Below the pieces are notes generated by a model. It saw nothing but the letters and a program-made list of their open reading frames with translations, did no database searches and was not told the origin of the DNA. Shown piece after piece: positions 16,606 to 26,300 of a DNA stretch of 53,379 nucleotides. The first letter of the stretch is position 1; every line of letters starts with the position of its first letter. Source of the stretch: Muribaculaceae bacterium (GTDB lineage: Bacteria > Bacteroidota > Bacteroidia > Bacteroidales > Muribaculaceae); the NCBI GenBank assembly GCA_017453505.1, contig JAFTEU010000060.1, forward strand, positions 1 to 53,379, written 5' to 3'. Made by a program: the position numbers and the translations under genes.

Positions 16606-19095
16606 ATGAACTACTCGATTACCGAAATATCCAATGTGCTCGAACTGACCGGTGGGCAGATTGTCGATGAAGATGCCATCGTGAGCCAGCTGCTCACCGA
16701 CTCACGCTCGCTCACGCTGCCACAAGAGACCATCTTCTTTGCCCTGCGCACCGAGGCTGGTGACGGCCACAACTATATCCCCGACCTCTTTGACAAGGGT
16801 GTGCGCAATTTTGTGGTCGCCAGCGACTATTATGCCCTGCCCGAGTGCACCGGGGCCAATTACCTGGCTGTGGAGTCTCCGCTCGATGCCTTGCAGGCGC
16901 TGGCGACATTCCACCGCAGGCGCTTCCGCGAGTTGCCCGTCATCGGCATCACCGGCAGCCGTGGCAAGACCACCGTCAAGGAATGGCTCTATCAGCTCTT
17001 GAAGGACGATTACCGCATCGTGCGCTCGCCCCGCAGCTACAATTCACAGATTGGCGTTCCCCTCTCGCTGTGGGACATCGACAACAACACCGACCTGGCT
17101 ATCATCGAGGCGGGCATCTCCACAACCGGCGAGATGGACAACCTGCAAGCCATGATACGCCCCACAATCGGCATTATCACCAACCTGGGTAGCGAGCACA
17201 ACGATGGCTTCGTCTCCATGGAACAGAAGGCACAGGAGAAGGCCAAGATCCTGTTCAACTGCGAGTGCATCGTCTATTGTGCCGATGACCCGCTGGTGAC
17301 CCACACGATCGCACCGCTGGTCGAGAGCGACGTGGCTCTGGCCATGTCCTGGTCGCGCAATCACTGTGACGCGCCCCTGCAGGTGGACGGCACCGACCGC
17401 AGCGAGACCGCCACAATCCTGCATTACACCTACGATGACGAGCCGGGAACCGTCACAATACCCTTCACGGCCGACCGTGACCTGGATAACGCCATCACCT
17501 GCTTGTCGGTGCTGCTGCACCTGGGGCTGGAACGTGATGTCATTGCCGAGCGCATGGCAAGACTCACTCCCGTGGGAACACGACTCAACGTCATTGAGGG
17601 CGTGAACAACTGCACTGTCATCGTCGACAGCTACACGAGCGACTACAACTCGCTCACACCCGCGCTCAACTTCATGACACGGCGCGCAGGCAGCCGTCCC
17701 TGCACGGTGATCCTGAGTGACCTGGCGACCGAGAGCTACAGCGGCGACGAGCTCTACATCCGCGTGAGCGAACTGCTCAAAACCAAGCGCGTGAACCGTC
17801 TCATCGGCATCGGCAAGGACATGTGCCGCTATCGCCATTATTTTGACGACCTGCCACAGGCTGCTTTCTATGACGACACCCAGGATTTCATCAGTGATAT
17901 TGCCAAGGGCGATTTTGCCGATGAGACGGTCCTCATCAAGGGTGATCCCAGCTTTGGCTTCAGCCAGATCATCAATCTGCTCGAAGCCAAGCAGCACATC
18001 ACCGTCATGGAGGTCGACCTCAATGCCCTGGCACACAACTTCAAGTTCTTCAAGTCGCTCATCAAGCCCAGCACCAAGACGGTGGGCATGGTCAAGGCCA
18101 GCGGCTATGGTGCCGGCAGCTACGAGATTGCCAAGACACTCCAGGACTGCGGCTGCGATTACCTGGCCGTCGCTGTTCAGGACGAGGGTGTGGAACTGCG
18201 CAAGGCCAGCATCACCATGCCGGTCATCGTGCTCAATCCCAATGGGGTGAACTACAAGGCCATGTTCCAATACCGCCTGGAGCCGGAACTCTACTGCATG
18301 GAGATGGCCCAAGACCTCATCAAGGAGGGTGCGCGTTATGGCGTGAGGAATTTCCCTGTTCACATCAAGATTGACAGCGGCATGCACCGTCTGGGGTTCA
18401 CGCGAGAGCAACTGCCCGAACTCATTGAGTTGCTCAAGAAGCAGGAAATCATCATGCCCTCGTCGGTGTTCACCCACCTCAGTGTGGCCGATGAACCTGG
18501 GCAGGACGCTTATACCCAGGCTCAGTTCGACTACTTTGACGCTTGCAGCGACTTGCTGCAACAATCATTTGACCACCCCATCATGAAGCATGCCCTCAAC
18601 ACGAGCGGCATCGTGCGTTTCCCCGGGCGGCAGTATGACATGGTGCGCGTCGGCATTGGCCTGTACGGCATCCGCACGCTCTTTGACGGCAGCGAGGACG
18701 CCCTCATGCCCGTGTCGGCACTGCGGTCCATCATCATCAGCATCAAGGACTGGCCTGCAGGCACCACAGTGGGCTACGGCCGACACGGACTGCTCGAACG
18801 AGATAGCCGCATCGCCACGGTCAACATCGGCTATGCCGACGGCTTTGACCGCCACTTCGGCAACGGCCATGTGAACATGTGGGTCGGAGGCAAGCTCTGC
18901 CCCACCGTGGGCAACGTGTGCATGGATGCGGTCATGATTGATGTCACGGGCGTGCCGTGCAAGGTGGGTGACACGGTCGAGATTTTCGGCGAGCATGTGC
19001 CCGTCGAGCAATTGAGTGAGGCGCGTGACACCATCCCCTATGAGATCCTGACCAGCGTCTCGCCTCGTGTCAAGCGTGTTTATTATCGTGAATAA
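16606..19095 (+). CDS. murF-alr: Bifunctional MurF / alanine racemase
   Basis: The 829-residue fusion performs two linked steps of peptidoglycan precursor synthesis. Residues ~1-455 are MurF (UDP-MurNAc-tripeptide:D-Ala-D-Ala ligase), with P-loop GSRGKTTVKEWL, central-domain EAGIS and the C-terminal VDSYTSDYNSL block. Residues ~465-829 are a fold-type III PLP alanine racemase: the PLP Lys lies in MVKASGYGAGS, and the second catalytic Tyr region is IGYADGFDR. The fusion is normal for Bacteroidetes. It is second in a co-directional run after the GSCFA gene, and its stop is four bases before the next start, so translation is probably coupled. Confidence 0.95.
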   Translation: MNYSITEISNVLELTGGQIVDEDAIVSQLLTDSRSLTLPQETIFFALRTEAGDGHNYIPDLFDKGVRNFVVASDYYALPECTGANYLAVESPLDALQALATFHRRRFRELPVIGITGSRGKTTVKEWLYQLLKDDYRIVRSPRSYNSQIGVPLSLWDIDNNTDLAIIEAGISTTGEMDNLQAMIRPTIGIITNLGSEHNDGFVSMEQKAQEKAKILFNCECIVYCADDPLVTHTIAPLVESDVALAMSWSRNHCDAPLQVDGTDRSETATILHYTYDDEPGTVTIPFTADRDLDNAITCLSVLLHLGLERDVIAERMARLTPVGTRLNVIEGVNNCTVIVDSYTSDYNSLTPALNFMTRRAGSRPCTVILSDLATESYSGDELYIRVSELLKTKRVNRLIGIGKDMCRYRHYFDDLPQAAFYDDTQDFISDIAKGDFADETVLIKGDPSFGFSQIINLLEAKQHITVMEVDLNALAHNFKFFKSLIKPSTKTVGMVKASGYGAGSYEIAKTLQDCGCDYLAVAVQDEGVELRKASITMPVIVLNPNGVNYKAMFQYRLEPELYCMEMAQDLIKEGARYGVRNFPVHIKIDSGMHRLGFTREQLPELIELLKKQEIIMPSSVFTHLSVADEPGQDAYTQAQFDYFDACSDLLQQSFDHPIMKHALNTSGIVRFPGRQYDMVRVGIGLYGIRTLFDGSEDALMPVSALRSIIISIKDWPAGTTVGYGRHGLLERDSRIATVNIGYADGFDRHFGNGHVNMWVGGKLCPTVGNVCMDAVMIDVTGVPCKVGDTVEIFGEHVPVEQLSEARDTIPYEILTSVSPRVKRVYYRE

Positions 19096-19099
19096 CAGC

Positions 19100-20272
19100 A
19101 TGAAGAAGATTCACAACATACTGGTACTGATAGCCTTGCTGGCCAGCCATGCAATCCACTTGCTGGCACAGGACATCGAGGCTAACGGCATTTTCTATAA
19201 CATCATCAGCGATACCCAGGTGGCTGTCGCACCGGCCTACTACGATGGCGCGAACCACTACCAGGGCTGCATCATCCTGCCCGAGCGGGTCTATTGCGAC
19301 GGCATTAACTATGACGTGGCGGCTATCGCCCCACGGGCCTTCTGGCGCTCGGCGGTGACCGAGGTGCAGATTCCCAACAGTGTCACCATGATTGGTGAGG
19401 CTGCGTTTGCCGATGCCGAACAGCTGGCCAATATCACCCTGCCGCTGGGGCTTGCCGCCGTCAGCCGCTACATGCTGGCCGGCACGGCCTTGACCCACGT
19501 GGTGATTCCCGAGGGCGTGACCGACATCGGCACCGGGGCATTTGAGGATTGTACCGGCTTGCGCACGGTGTTCCTGCCTGCATCATTGCGGCGCATTGGC
19601 GACAGGGCCTTCGGCTATTGCAGCAGCCTCAACGAGGTTTACAGCGATGCCGCCATGCCCCCCTTGACCATGGGCGACGCGGCATTTGAGGGCTGCGAGG
19701 GCATCGACGTGATGCTAGCCGACGAGGGCACCTCTCGCCGCTATCAAGACGATGGCGTGTGGGGTGACGAGGAAGTGTTTTCGCTCTGGATCGACGAGGG
19801 ATTGGCCGTGCTGCCCCGCATGCAGCAGGAAACCGTCGGCGGGAGCTGGACGGTCTTGACACTGGGCAACAGCCTGGCCTACAAGATCTATGGCCCTGAC
19901 GGATATCTCCTTGCCATCACTGCTGCCGACCGCTATTTTCTGCCCATCGGAGCACAGAGCTCCGACTATCTGGTCGTGCCCACCACCTTGATGTATGACG
20001 AGGAAGACCTGCAGATGGTAGCCACCACAGCCCAGCCTGCCGCCATCGAGGAAATCGAGGAGCCCAGACCCGAGGGTGACATCAATATTGTGGGCCTTGA
20101 CGGCACCATTTACATCGAGGGTGACACCCATGGGATGTGGACCTTCATCTATGACGTGTACGGCAACCTGTGGTATGAGCGGCCCGCTGTCAACAATTGG
20201 ATTAGCCTGCCAGGTCCCCGTGTTTACATCGTTAAAGTCGGCAATAAAGTCCGCAAAGTATTCCTGAACTGA
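19100..20272 (+). CDS. BspA-like LRR secreted protein with type IX-like C-terminal tail
   Basis: The 390-residue protein begins MKKIHNILVLIALLASHA, a signal peptide ending about residue 22 (LLAQ-DI). Residues ~60-215 hold a short set of LRR_5 repeats (EVQIPNSVTMIGEAAF; VVIPEGVTDIGTGAF). The C terminus (about 335-390) ends in GPRVYIVKVGNKVRKVFLN, which resembles the 'G.YI.KV...K..K' ending of type IX secretion type A sorting domains. Export by type IX secretion is inferred. It is embedded between murF-alr (4-base gap) and tadA (1-base TGATG overlap), an unusual place for a surface protein. ATG 19100 is chosen because it begins the signal peptide; an upstream start lies inside murF-alr. Confidence 0.75.
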   Translation: MKKIHNILVLIALLASHAIHLLAQDIEANGIFYNIISDTQVAVAPAYYDGANHYQGCIILPERVYCDGINYDVAAIAPRAFWRSAVTEVQIPNSVTMIGEAAFADAEQLANITLPLGLAAVSRYMLAGTALTHVVIPEGVTDIGTGAFEDCTGLRTVFLPASLRRIGDRAFGYCSSLNEVYSDAAMPPLTMGDAAFEGCEGIDVMLADEGTSRRYQDDGVWGDEEVFSLWIDEGLAVLPRMQQETVGGSWTVLTLGNSLAYKIYGPDGYLLAITAADRYFLPIGAQSSDYLVVPTTLMYDEEDLQMVATTAQPAAIEEIEEPRPEGDINIVGLDGTIYIEGDTHGMWTFIYDVYGNLWYERPAVNNWISLPGPRVYIVKVGNKVRKVFLN

Positions 20273-20718
20273 TGCTGAATAAAGAAGACATAGATATCAA
20301 GTACATGCGCATCGCCCTTGACGAGGCGCATCGTGCGCTGGAACGCGACGAGGTGCCCATCGGTGCCGTCATCGTGAGCAAGGGGCGCGTCATCGGTCGT
20401 GGTCACAACTTGACCGAGGCCTTGACCGACGTCACCGCCCACGCCGAGATGCAGGCCATCACTGCAGCAGCCTCGACCCTGGGCGGCAAGTACCTGACCG
20501 ACTGCACCCTGTATGTCACCGTCGAGCCGTGCTTGATGTGTGCCGGGGCGCTCGCTTGGAGCCAGATTTCTCGCATCGTCTATGGTGCGAGCGACGACAA
20601 GCGCGGCTACCACACCCAGTGCACTGCCCCATTTCATCCCAAAACAGTCGTCACTGGCGGCATCCTCGCCGACGAGTGTGCCAAGTTGATGACCGACTTC
20701 TTCAAGAAAAAAAGGTAA
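20272..20718 (+). CDS. tadA: tRNA-specific adenosine deaminase (TadA-like)
   Basis: The 148-residue zinc-dependent deaminase has HAE (57-59; zinc ligand H57, catalytic E59) and PCLMC (86-90; zinc ligands C87 and C90), with the EVPIGAVIV block at about 27-35. TadA converts A34 to inosine in tRNA-Arg(ACG). Other small nucleoside deaminases are similar, but length and motifs fit TadA best. Its ATG overlaps the TGA of the LRR gene by one base (TGATG), implying translational coupling. Confidence 0.85.
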   Translation: MLNKEDIDIKYMRIALDEAHRALERDEVPIGAVIVSKGRVIGRGHNLTEALTDVTAHAEMQAITAAASTLGGKYLTDCTLYVTVEPCLMCAGALAWSQISRIVYGASDDKRGYHTQCTAPFHPKTVVTGGILADECAKLMTDFFKKKR

Positions 20719-20786
20719 AATAGGGACGGTTCTTTTGATGTAATTTTAGTTATACTATCAACTCTTTAACCGGAAGAATTAAAGTG

Positions 20787-21728
20787 ATGAAAAAGACGCT
20801 AATGTTATCGCTATCGCTGATTACCGTCATGATGCTCATGGCGACGACAGCCTGTGCCCACACCGTGCCCCAGCAGCAAGGCGGCATCGAGATGGCTGCC
20901 CCCGAAGAAGGGAGCCAGGTCGATACTATCGAGGTGATGAGCCAAGCAATGGGCCGCATCATCAAGAACGTGGTTGTCGTGCCCAATGATTACCACAGTT
21001 ACGCCAACGAGATTGCCGATGACATCAAGTATCCCGTGCTCTATCTGCTTCATGGTGCCTATGGCAGCTACCGCGACTGGCCCCACAAGGCCGACCTGCA
21101 AAGTCTGGCCAGCCAGTATCAGGTGATTATCGTGTGCCCCGATGGACAGGACAGCTGGTACTTTGACTCGCCTGTCGATCCCAAGATGCAATTTGAGACC
21201 TACATCAGCAAGGAGCTTGTAGCATACATCGACAGCCACTACCGCACCCATGCCAACCGCTATATGCGCGCCATCACGGGCCTGAGCATGGGCGGACACG
21301 GTGCCTTGTTCCTCGCTTTCCGTCACCCCGACGTGTTCTGGTCGTGCGGCAGCATGAGTGGCTGCATGGACATCACCCAGCATCCCAAGAGCTGGCACAT
21401 CAAGGACCGCTTGGGCGACTATGAGTCCGACAAACAGCGGTGGAGCCAGCATGCCGTGTGCAACCAGGTTGACCAGTTGAAGGCATCAACCTTGGAACCC
21501 GCTCAGAACATCACCTTTGACGACGGCTTGAACGACATCTTCATCAAGAACAACATAGCCCTGCACGAGCAGTTGGTCGAGAAAGGCATTGACCACGATT
21601 TCACCGTGCGTCCCGGCAGGCACAGCTGGGACTACTGGGTGAATTCGCTCGACTATCACCTGTTGTTCTTCCACAAGGCCTTCACGCGCGGCTACCAGCT
21701 CATGAACGGTCAATCAACCGATAATTAA
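20787..21728 (+). CDS. Secreted putative esterase (esterase D / feruloyl-esterase-like)
   Basis: The 313-residue protein begins MKKTLMLSLSLITVMMLMAT, a signal peptide with a likely cleavage after ACA (about residue 24). It has an alpha/beta-hydrolase fold: YLLHGAYGSYRDW (about 86-98, oxyanion region), nucleophile elbow GLSMGG with S167, and catalytic His in GRHSWDYW near residue 278. The family (PF00756) includes feruloyl and acetyl-xylan esterases, S-formylglutathione hydrolase and mycolyltransferases; a polysaccharide or ester-degrading periplasmic role is inferred. A GTG three bases upstream of ATG 20787 is rejected. It is 68 bases after tadA and 26 bases before ansA. Confidence 0.8.
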   Translation: MKKTLMLSLSLITVMMLMATTACAHTVPQQQGGIEMAAPEEGSQVDTIEVMSQAMGRIIKNVVVVPNDYHSYANEIADDIKYPVLYLLHGAYGSYRDWPHKADLQSLASQYQVIIVCPDGQDSWYFDSPVDPKMQFETYISKELVAYIDSHYRTHANRYMRAITGLSMGGHGALFLAFRHPDVFWSCGSMSGCMDITQHPKSWHIKDRLGDYESDKQRWSQHAVCNQVDQLKASTLEPAQNITFDDGLNDIFIKNNIALHEQLVEKGIDHDFTVRPGRHSWDYWVNSLDYHLLFFHKAFTRGYQLMNGQSTDN

Positions 21729-21754
21729 CACATCATCATACTATTAACGCTACT

Positions 21755-22786
21755 ATGAAACAGCCCAAAATACTGATCATCTATACCGGCGGTACCATCG
21801 GCATGATAGAGAACCCTCAGACCCATGCCCTGCAACCATTTGATTTTGACCACCTCATGGACAATGTGCCCAAGGTCAAGAAACTCGACTTTGACATCGA
21901 CAACATCCAGTTCAACCCGCCCATCGACAGCAGCAACATGGACCCGAGCCATTGGCGAGACATCGCGCTGGCCATCGAGGAGCATTATGACCGCTATGAC
22001 GGTTTTGTCGTGTTGCACGGCACCGACACGATGGCCTTCACAGCATCAGCCTTGAGCTTCATGCTCGAGAACTTGAGCAAACCCGTCATCATCACTGGCT
22101 CGCAATTGCCCATCGGCGAGGTGCGCACCGACGGCGAGGAAAACCTGATCACCGCCTTGCAGGTCGCTGCCGCCATCGACGAGAAAGGCCGCCCGCGTGT
22201 GCAGGAAGTCGCCATCCTGTTCGAGAACTACCTGTGGCGCGGCAACCGTGCCACCAAGATGAGTGCCGACAACTTCAATGCCTTCAAGAGCTTCAACTAC
22301 CCCGAGCTGGCCGAAATCGGTCTCGATATCGAGTATAACGAGGCAACACTCAAGAAGATGCCGCCGCGCCCCTTGAGGGTGTGCACCGACATGGACACCA
22401 ACGTCATGTTCCTGGAACTCAACCCCGGCATGACCGAGCAGACACTCGACTACCTGCTACACGCCCCAGGCATCAAGGGCATCGTCCTCAAGACCTATGG
22501 CGCCGGCAACACGCCCAACCATCCCTGGTTCATCAAGTGCATCCGTGAGGCCGTGGACCGCGGCGTGGTCATTGTCAACGTGACCCAGTGTGTCAACGGT
22601 GGCGTGAATTGCTCCCTCTATGAGACAGGCAAGACGCTGCTCGACGCGGGTGTCATCAGTGGCTCCGACATGACCAGCGAGGCCGCTATCACCAAGATGA
22701 TGTTCCTCTTCGGCATGCAATATTCGCCCAGCATGGTCAAGAAGTACATGGTGAGCGACCTGTGCGGCGAGTTGACACAACCTTAA
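21755..22786 (+). CDS. ansA: Type I (cytoplasmic) L-asparaginase
   Basis: The 343-residue protein hydrolyses L-asparagine to aspartate and ammonia. The first catalytic Thr lies in YTGGTIG (about residues 10-16), and the second catalytic region is VVLHGTDTMAFTAS (about 85-98, with the T-D pair). GSQLPIGEVRTDGEEN is typical of the AnsA branch. Absence of a signal peptide places it in the cytoplasm. It is the last gene of the co-directional run and is followed by a strong hairpin at 22875-22918. Confidence 0.92.
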   Translation: MKQPKILIIYTGGTIGMIENPQTHALQPFDFDHLMDNVPKVKKLDFDIDNIQFNPPIDSSNMDPSHWRDIALAIEEHYDRYDGFVVLHGTDTMAFTASALSFMLENLSKPVIITGSQLPIGEVRTDGEENLITALQVAAAIDEKGRPRVQEVAILFENYLWRGNRATKMSADNFNAFKSFNYPELAEIGLDIEYNEATLKKMPPRPLRVCTDMDTNVMFLELNPGMTEQTLDYLLHAPGIKGIVLKTYGAGNTPNHPWFIKCIREAVDRGVVIVNVTQCVNGGVNCSLYETGKTLLDAGVISGSDMTSEAAITKMMFLFGMQYSPSMVKKYMVSDLCGELTQP

Positions 22787-22874
22787 ACCAGAGCCACAAG
22801 TGCCTTGTCATAATTCTGCATCCGCAACCATTGATCGAGCTTCGCTCGAGAACCCTTAGCCTCATCAACAAATA

Positions 22875-22918
22875 ATGAATCAGGCTTGCGCTCGATGACC
22901 GAGGCAAGCCTGATTCAT
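22875..22918. terminator. Terminator between ansA and the RND operon
   Basis: ATGAATCAGGCTTGC (22875-22889) and GCAAGCCTGATTCAT (22904-22918) form a perfect 15-bp stem. It serves the convergent genes on both strands. Confidence 0.8.
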
Positions 22919-22941
22919 TTCACTAGCATGATCGACTGTCG

Positions 22942-23235
22942 TCAGATGGTTCGCTCCACGGGCAGGACAAAGGCTCGCAGACCCAGTTTAGGTGTCGCCA
23001 AGTCCATCTCGTGCAGTTCGTCCAGGACAGCATCCACGCGACGGTCATCCACAACCGTCAGGATAGCCGAGGCAATTGAGGGCCAAGCATGGGTGGCATA
23101 GTGGGGCTCTCCCGTCTTGCTGCCGCGTCCCTGCACCTCGCGCCAGCCGGTAAAACCACGGCAGTTGAGCAGATTCAGTTTCTCGACGATGCGGTCATAA
23201 TAGGCCTCGTCAAAGGCAATAAATATCGCTTTCAT
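22942..23235 (-). CDS. Small PII-like protein at the end of the RND operon
   Basis: The 97-residue protein begins MKAIFIAFDEAYYDRIVEKL. Its length, the beta-alpha-beta pattern and the GRGSKTGEPHY loop (about 36-46, in the position of the PII T-loop) suggest a PII/DUF3240-like ferredoxin-like fold. In other bacteria DUF3240 proteins are encoded beside CzcA-type RND pumps. Here it follows the RND pump gene by 87 bases on the same strand. It may sense a small molecule or metal and modulate the pump (inference). The intergenic hairpin at 23243-23318 could lower its expression relative to the pump. Confidence 0.65.
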   Translation of the reverse strand: MKAIFIAFDEAYYDRIVEKLNLLNCRGFTGWREVQGRGSKTGEPHYATHAWPSIASAILTVVDDRRVDAVLDELHEMDLATPKLGLRAFVLPVERTI

Positions 23236-23242
23236 ATCTTTC

Positions 23243-23318
23243 TGTTTTCAGTCTTCAGTCTTCAGTTTTCAGATGAGAGCGGATGCCGCTGACAACTGAA
23301 AACCGACAACTGAAAACT
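23243..23318. repeat. Inverted-repeat intergenic element (TCAGT/ACTGA repeats)
   Basis: GTTTTCAGT-CTTCAGT-CTTCAGTTTTCAG is followed by GCGG-ATG-CCGC and then two copies of ACTGAAAAC (23294-23302, 23309-23317). The halves are complementary and can form a hairpin between the RND pump gene and the PII-like gene, suited to attenuation or transcript processing. Confidence 0.6.
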
Positions 23319-23322
23319 ATTG

Positions 23323-26300
23323 TTATTTTTTGTTGTTCTCATGAAGTTTCTTGCGGGTGCGGCGGATGCCCGTCAGCGCAAAGATGGTGTACATCGTGGG
23401 CACAAACAGCAGGGTCATCAAAGTAGACATCGTCAGACCACCGATAACGGCGGTACCCATGGGACGCCACATCTCACTACCCACACCTGTACCGATAGCC
23501 ATGGGCACCATACCCAGGATGGTCGTCAACGATGTCATCAACACAGGACGCAGACGCGAGTGGCCTCCGTTGATCACAGCTCGACGGATGCTCATGCCGC
23601 GTTCACGGTTCAGGTTGATGTAGTCGATGAGCACGATACCGTTTTTCACCACAATACCAATCAACATGATACCACCGATCATCGACATCACGTTCAAGTT
23701 AGTACCCGTCAACAACAAGATGAGCACGATACCCGAGAAGGCGAACAAGATTGAAGTCATGATGATGGCGGGATAGGTGAACGACTCGAACTGGCCAGCC
23801 ATCACCATGTAAACAAGCATAATGATGAGGAGACCCAGAACGCCCAAGTCACCAAACGAATCCTGCTGATCCTCGAAGCTACCGCTCAGCTGGATGATAA
23901 CATCGCTGGGCTTGTCCATCTTGTCGATGAGCGGCTGGGCTTCGGCGATAACCTCACTCATGGGACGGTTCTGGACAACAGTCGAGACAGTGATGATGCG
24001 CTCACGGTCCTTACGCTCGATGGTAGGCGGATAGAAGCGTTCGACAACAGTGCCGACCTCCTTGAGGCGCACACCCTGACCCATCGTGTTGTAGAGCATG
24101 ATATTCTCGATATCGCTGATACTGCGACGGTGCTCAGGGTCATACATCACCTTGATGTCATACTCCATACCGTCCTCGCGGAAGTAGCTTGCCGTCGTAC
24201 CGTTGATGCGGTTGCGCAGGGCTGTGGCGGCAGTACTCAGATTCAAGCCATACAAAGCCAGCTTCTCGCGGTCAAAGTCAACATGATACTCGGGCTGGTA
24301 ATCACTGCGGCTGATGTTGATATCGGCAGCGCCAGGCACGCTCTCGAGGATGCGTTTCAAGCGCTGGGCGACACTATCGGTCTTGGTGAAGTCATAGCCG
24401 TAGATCTCGTAGTCCAGCGTGCTCTGGCCGCTCATGCCGCCACCACGCGAACCACCCACGTTAACGAGGGCTTTCTTTAACTCGGGATATTGCTTGAGGT
24501 CTTCACGCATCAGTCCCGCGATCTCGGTGATTCCACGGTCGCGCTTGTCGGCATCGGTCAAGGTGATGTTCATCGAGATAATGTGTGAACCGTTGTCCTG
24601 CATCGAGGCAAACGTATTATCGCTGCTAGCCTGGCCAACGGTATAGTTAAACACCTTGATCTCAGGGTACTTCTCGGTCCATTCCTTGTAGAGTCGTTGA
24701 CAGACATCCTTGGCAAGGTCAACGCGGGAACCGATGGGCAGCTCCAGCGAAACGCCCAGACGGCCATTATCATTGACAGGGAAGAACTCGGTGCCAATAA
24801 ACTTCATCAGGAACATCGAGCCGATAAAGATACCCAGTGCCGTGGCAGTGGTGATCCAGCGGTGGGCCACACACTTGTCTAGCACCTTGGCATAGAAGTC
24901 GTCAATCTTGTCAAGCACCTTGAGGATGGGACCATACACCTTCTTGAAGATGGTGGTATCGGTCACGTTGAGGCGCAACAAGCGGCTACACAGCATAGGT
25001 GTCAACATCAACGCGCAGATGAGCGACAGCACCATCATGATGGTCACCATCCAGCCCAGCTGCTTGAACAGCACACCAGTCATACCCTTGACCAGCGTCA
25101 ATGGGAAGAACACAGCAATCAGCGTCAATGTGGATGCCATTACCGACAGGGCCACCTCATTGGTACCGTTAACGGCGGCCTGCATCGGCGCCGAACCGCG
25201 CTCGATGTGGGTCGTCACGTTCTCGAGCACCACAATGGCGTCATCGACCACCATACCGATAGCGATGGACAACGCCGAGAGTGAAACGATGTTCAGCGAG
25301 TTGCCTGTGACATACAGGTAGATGAACGAGGCAATCAGCGAGATGGGGATGGTCACCAGCACGATGACGGTAGCACGCCAGCGTCCCAGGAACACAAACA
25401 CCACAATACCCACAAACAACAGGGCAAACAACACGGTCTCGACCAGCGAGCCGATGGTGTTGCGGATGTTGTCGCTCGTATCAACGATGTAACCCAACTT
25501 GATGTCGCTGGGCAGGTTCTTCTGGATTCTGGGCAGCTCTTCAGCAATCTTGGTGGAAATCTGCACCGAGTTGGCACCCGACTGCTTCTGCACGATAATC
25601 ATCGCACCCTTCTGGCCGTTGCTGTAGCTCTCCTGGGCACGCTCCTCCAGCGAGTCATCAATGCGGGCCACGTCACGCAGGTGGACAACGCCACCCGACG
25701 GTGACATTCCCACGACCATAGCGCCCATCTGCTGCGGGTCACTGAACTCACCCTGCACACGCAGGGGGTAGGTCTCGTTACCGATGTCGAAGGTACCGCC
25801 AGGGATATTGCGGTTCTCGGCACCGACCAGGGCGGCGACGGTCTCGACGCTCAGGTTGTAGGCCTCCATGCGCAGGGGATCCAGATAGATGTGGACCTCA
25901 CGCTTGGGGGCACCGGCGATAGACACCGAGCCCACACCATCGACACGTGCCAGAGGGTTGGCGACATTCTCATCCAGGATTTTATACAATCCGGGCATAC
26001 TCTGGGTGGCCTGCACCGAGAGCAGCACGATGGGAATCATGTCGCTGCTGAACTTGAAGATGATGGGCGTGTTGGCATCGTCGGGAAGCATGCTCGACAC
26101 CATGTCGAGTTTATCACGCACGTCGTTGGTCAACGCGTCGATATCATAGCCGTATTCAAACTCCAGGGTAACAATCGAGATATTCTCCCTACTGTTACTC
26201 GTGATGTGCTTGAGGTGCTCCACCGAGTTGAGGGTGTTCTCAAGGGGGCGCGTCACGTTCTGCTCAATGTCCGACGCACTTGTTCCGGCATAGGAAGTCA

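Noticed and set aside
17044-18564. 506-codon open frame antisense to murF-alr
   Set aside because: The plus strand encodes an unmistakable fused enzyme, and the antisense reading has no domain features.
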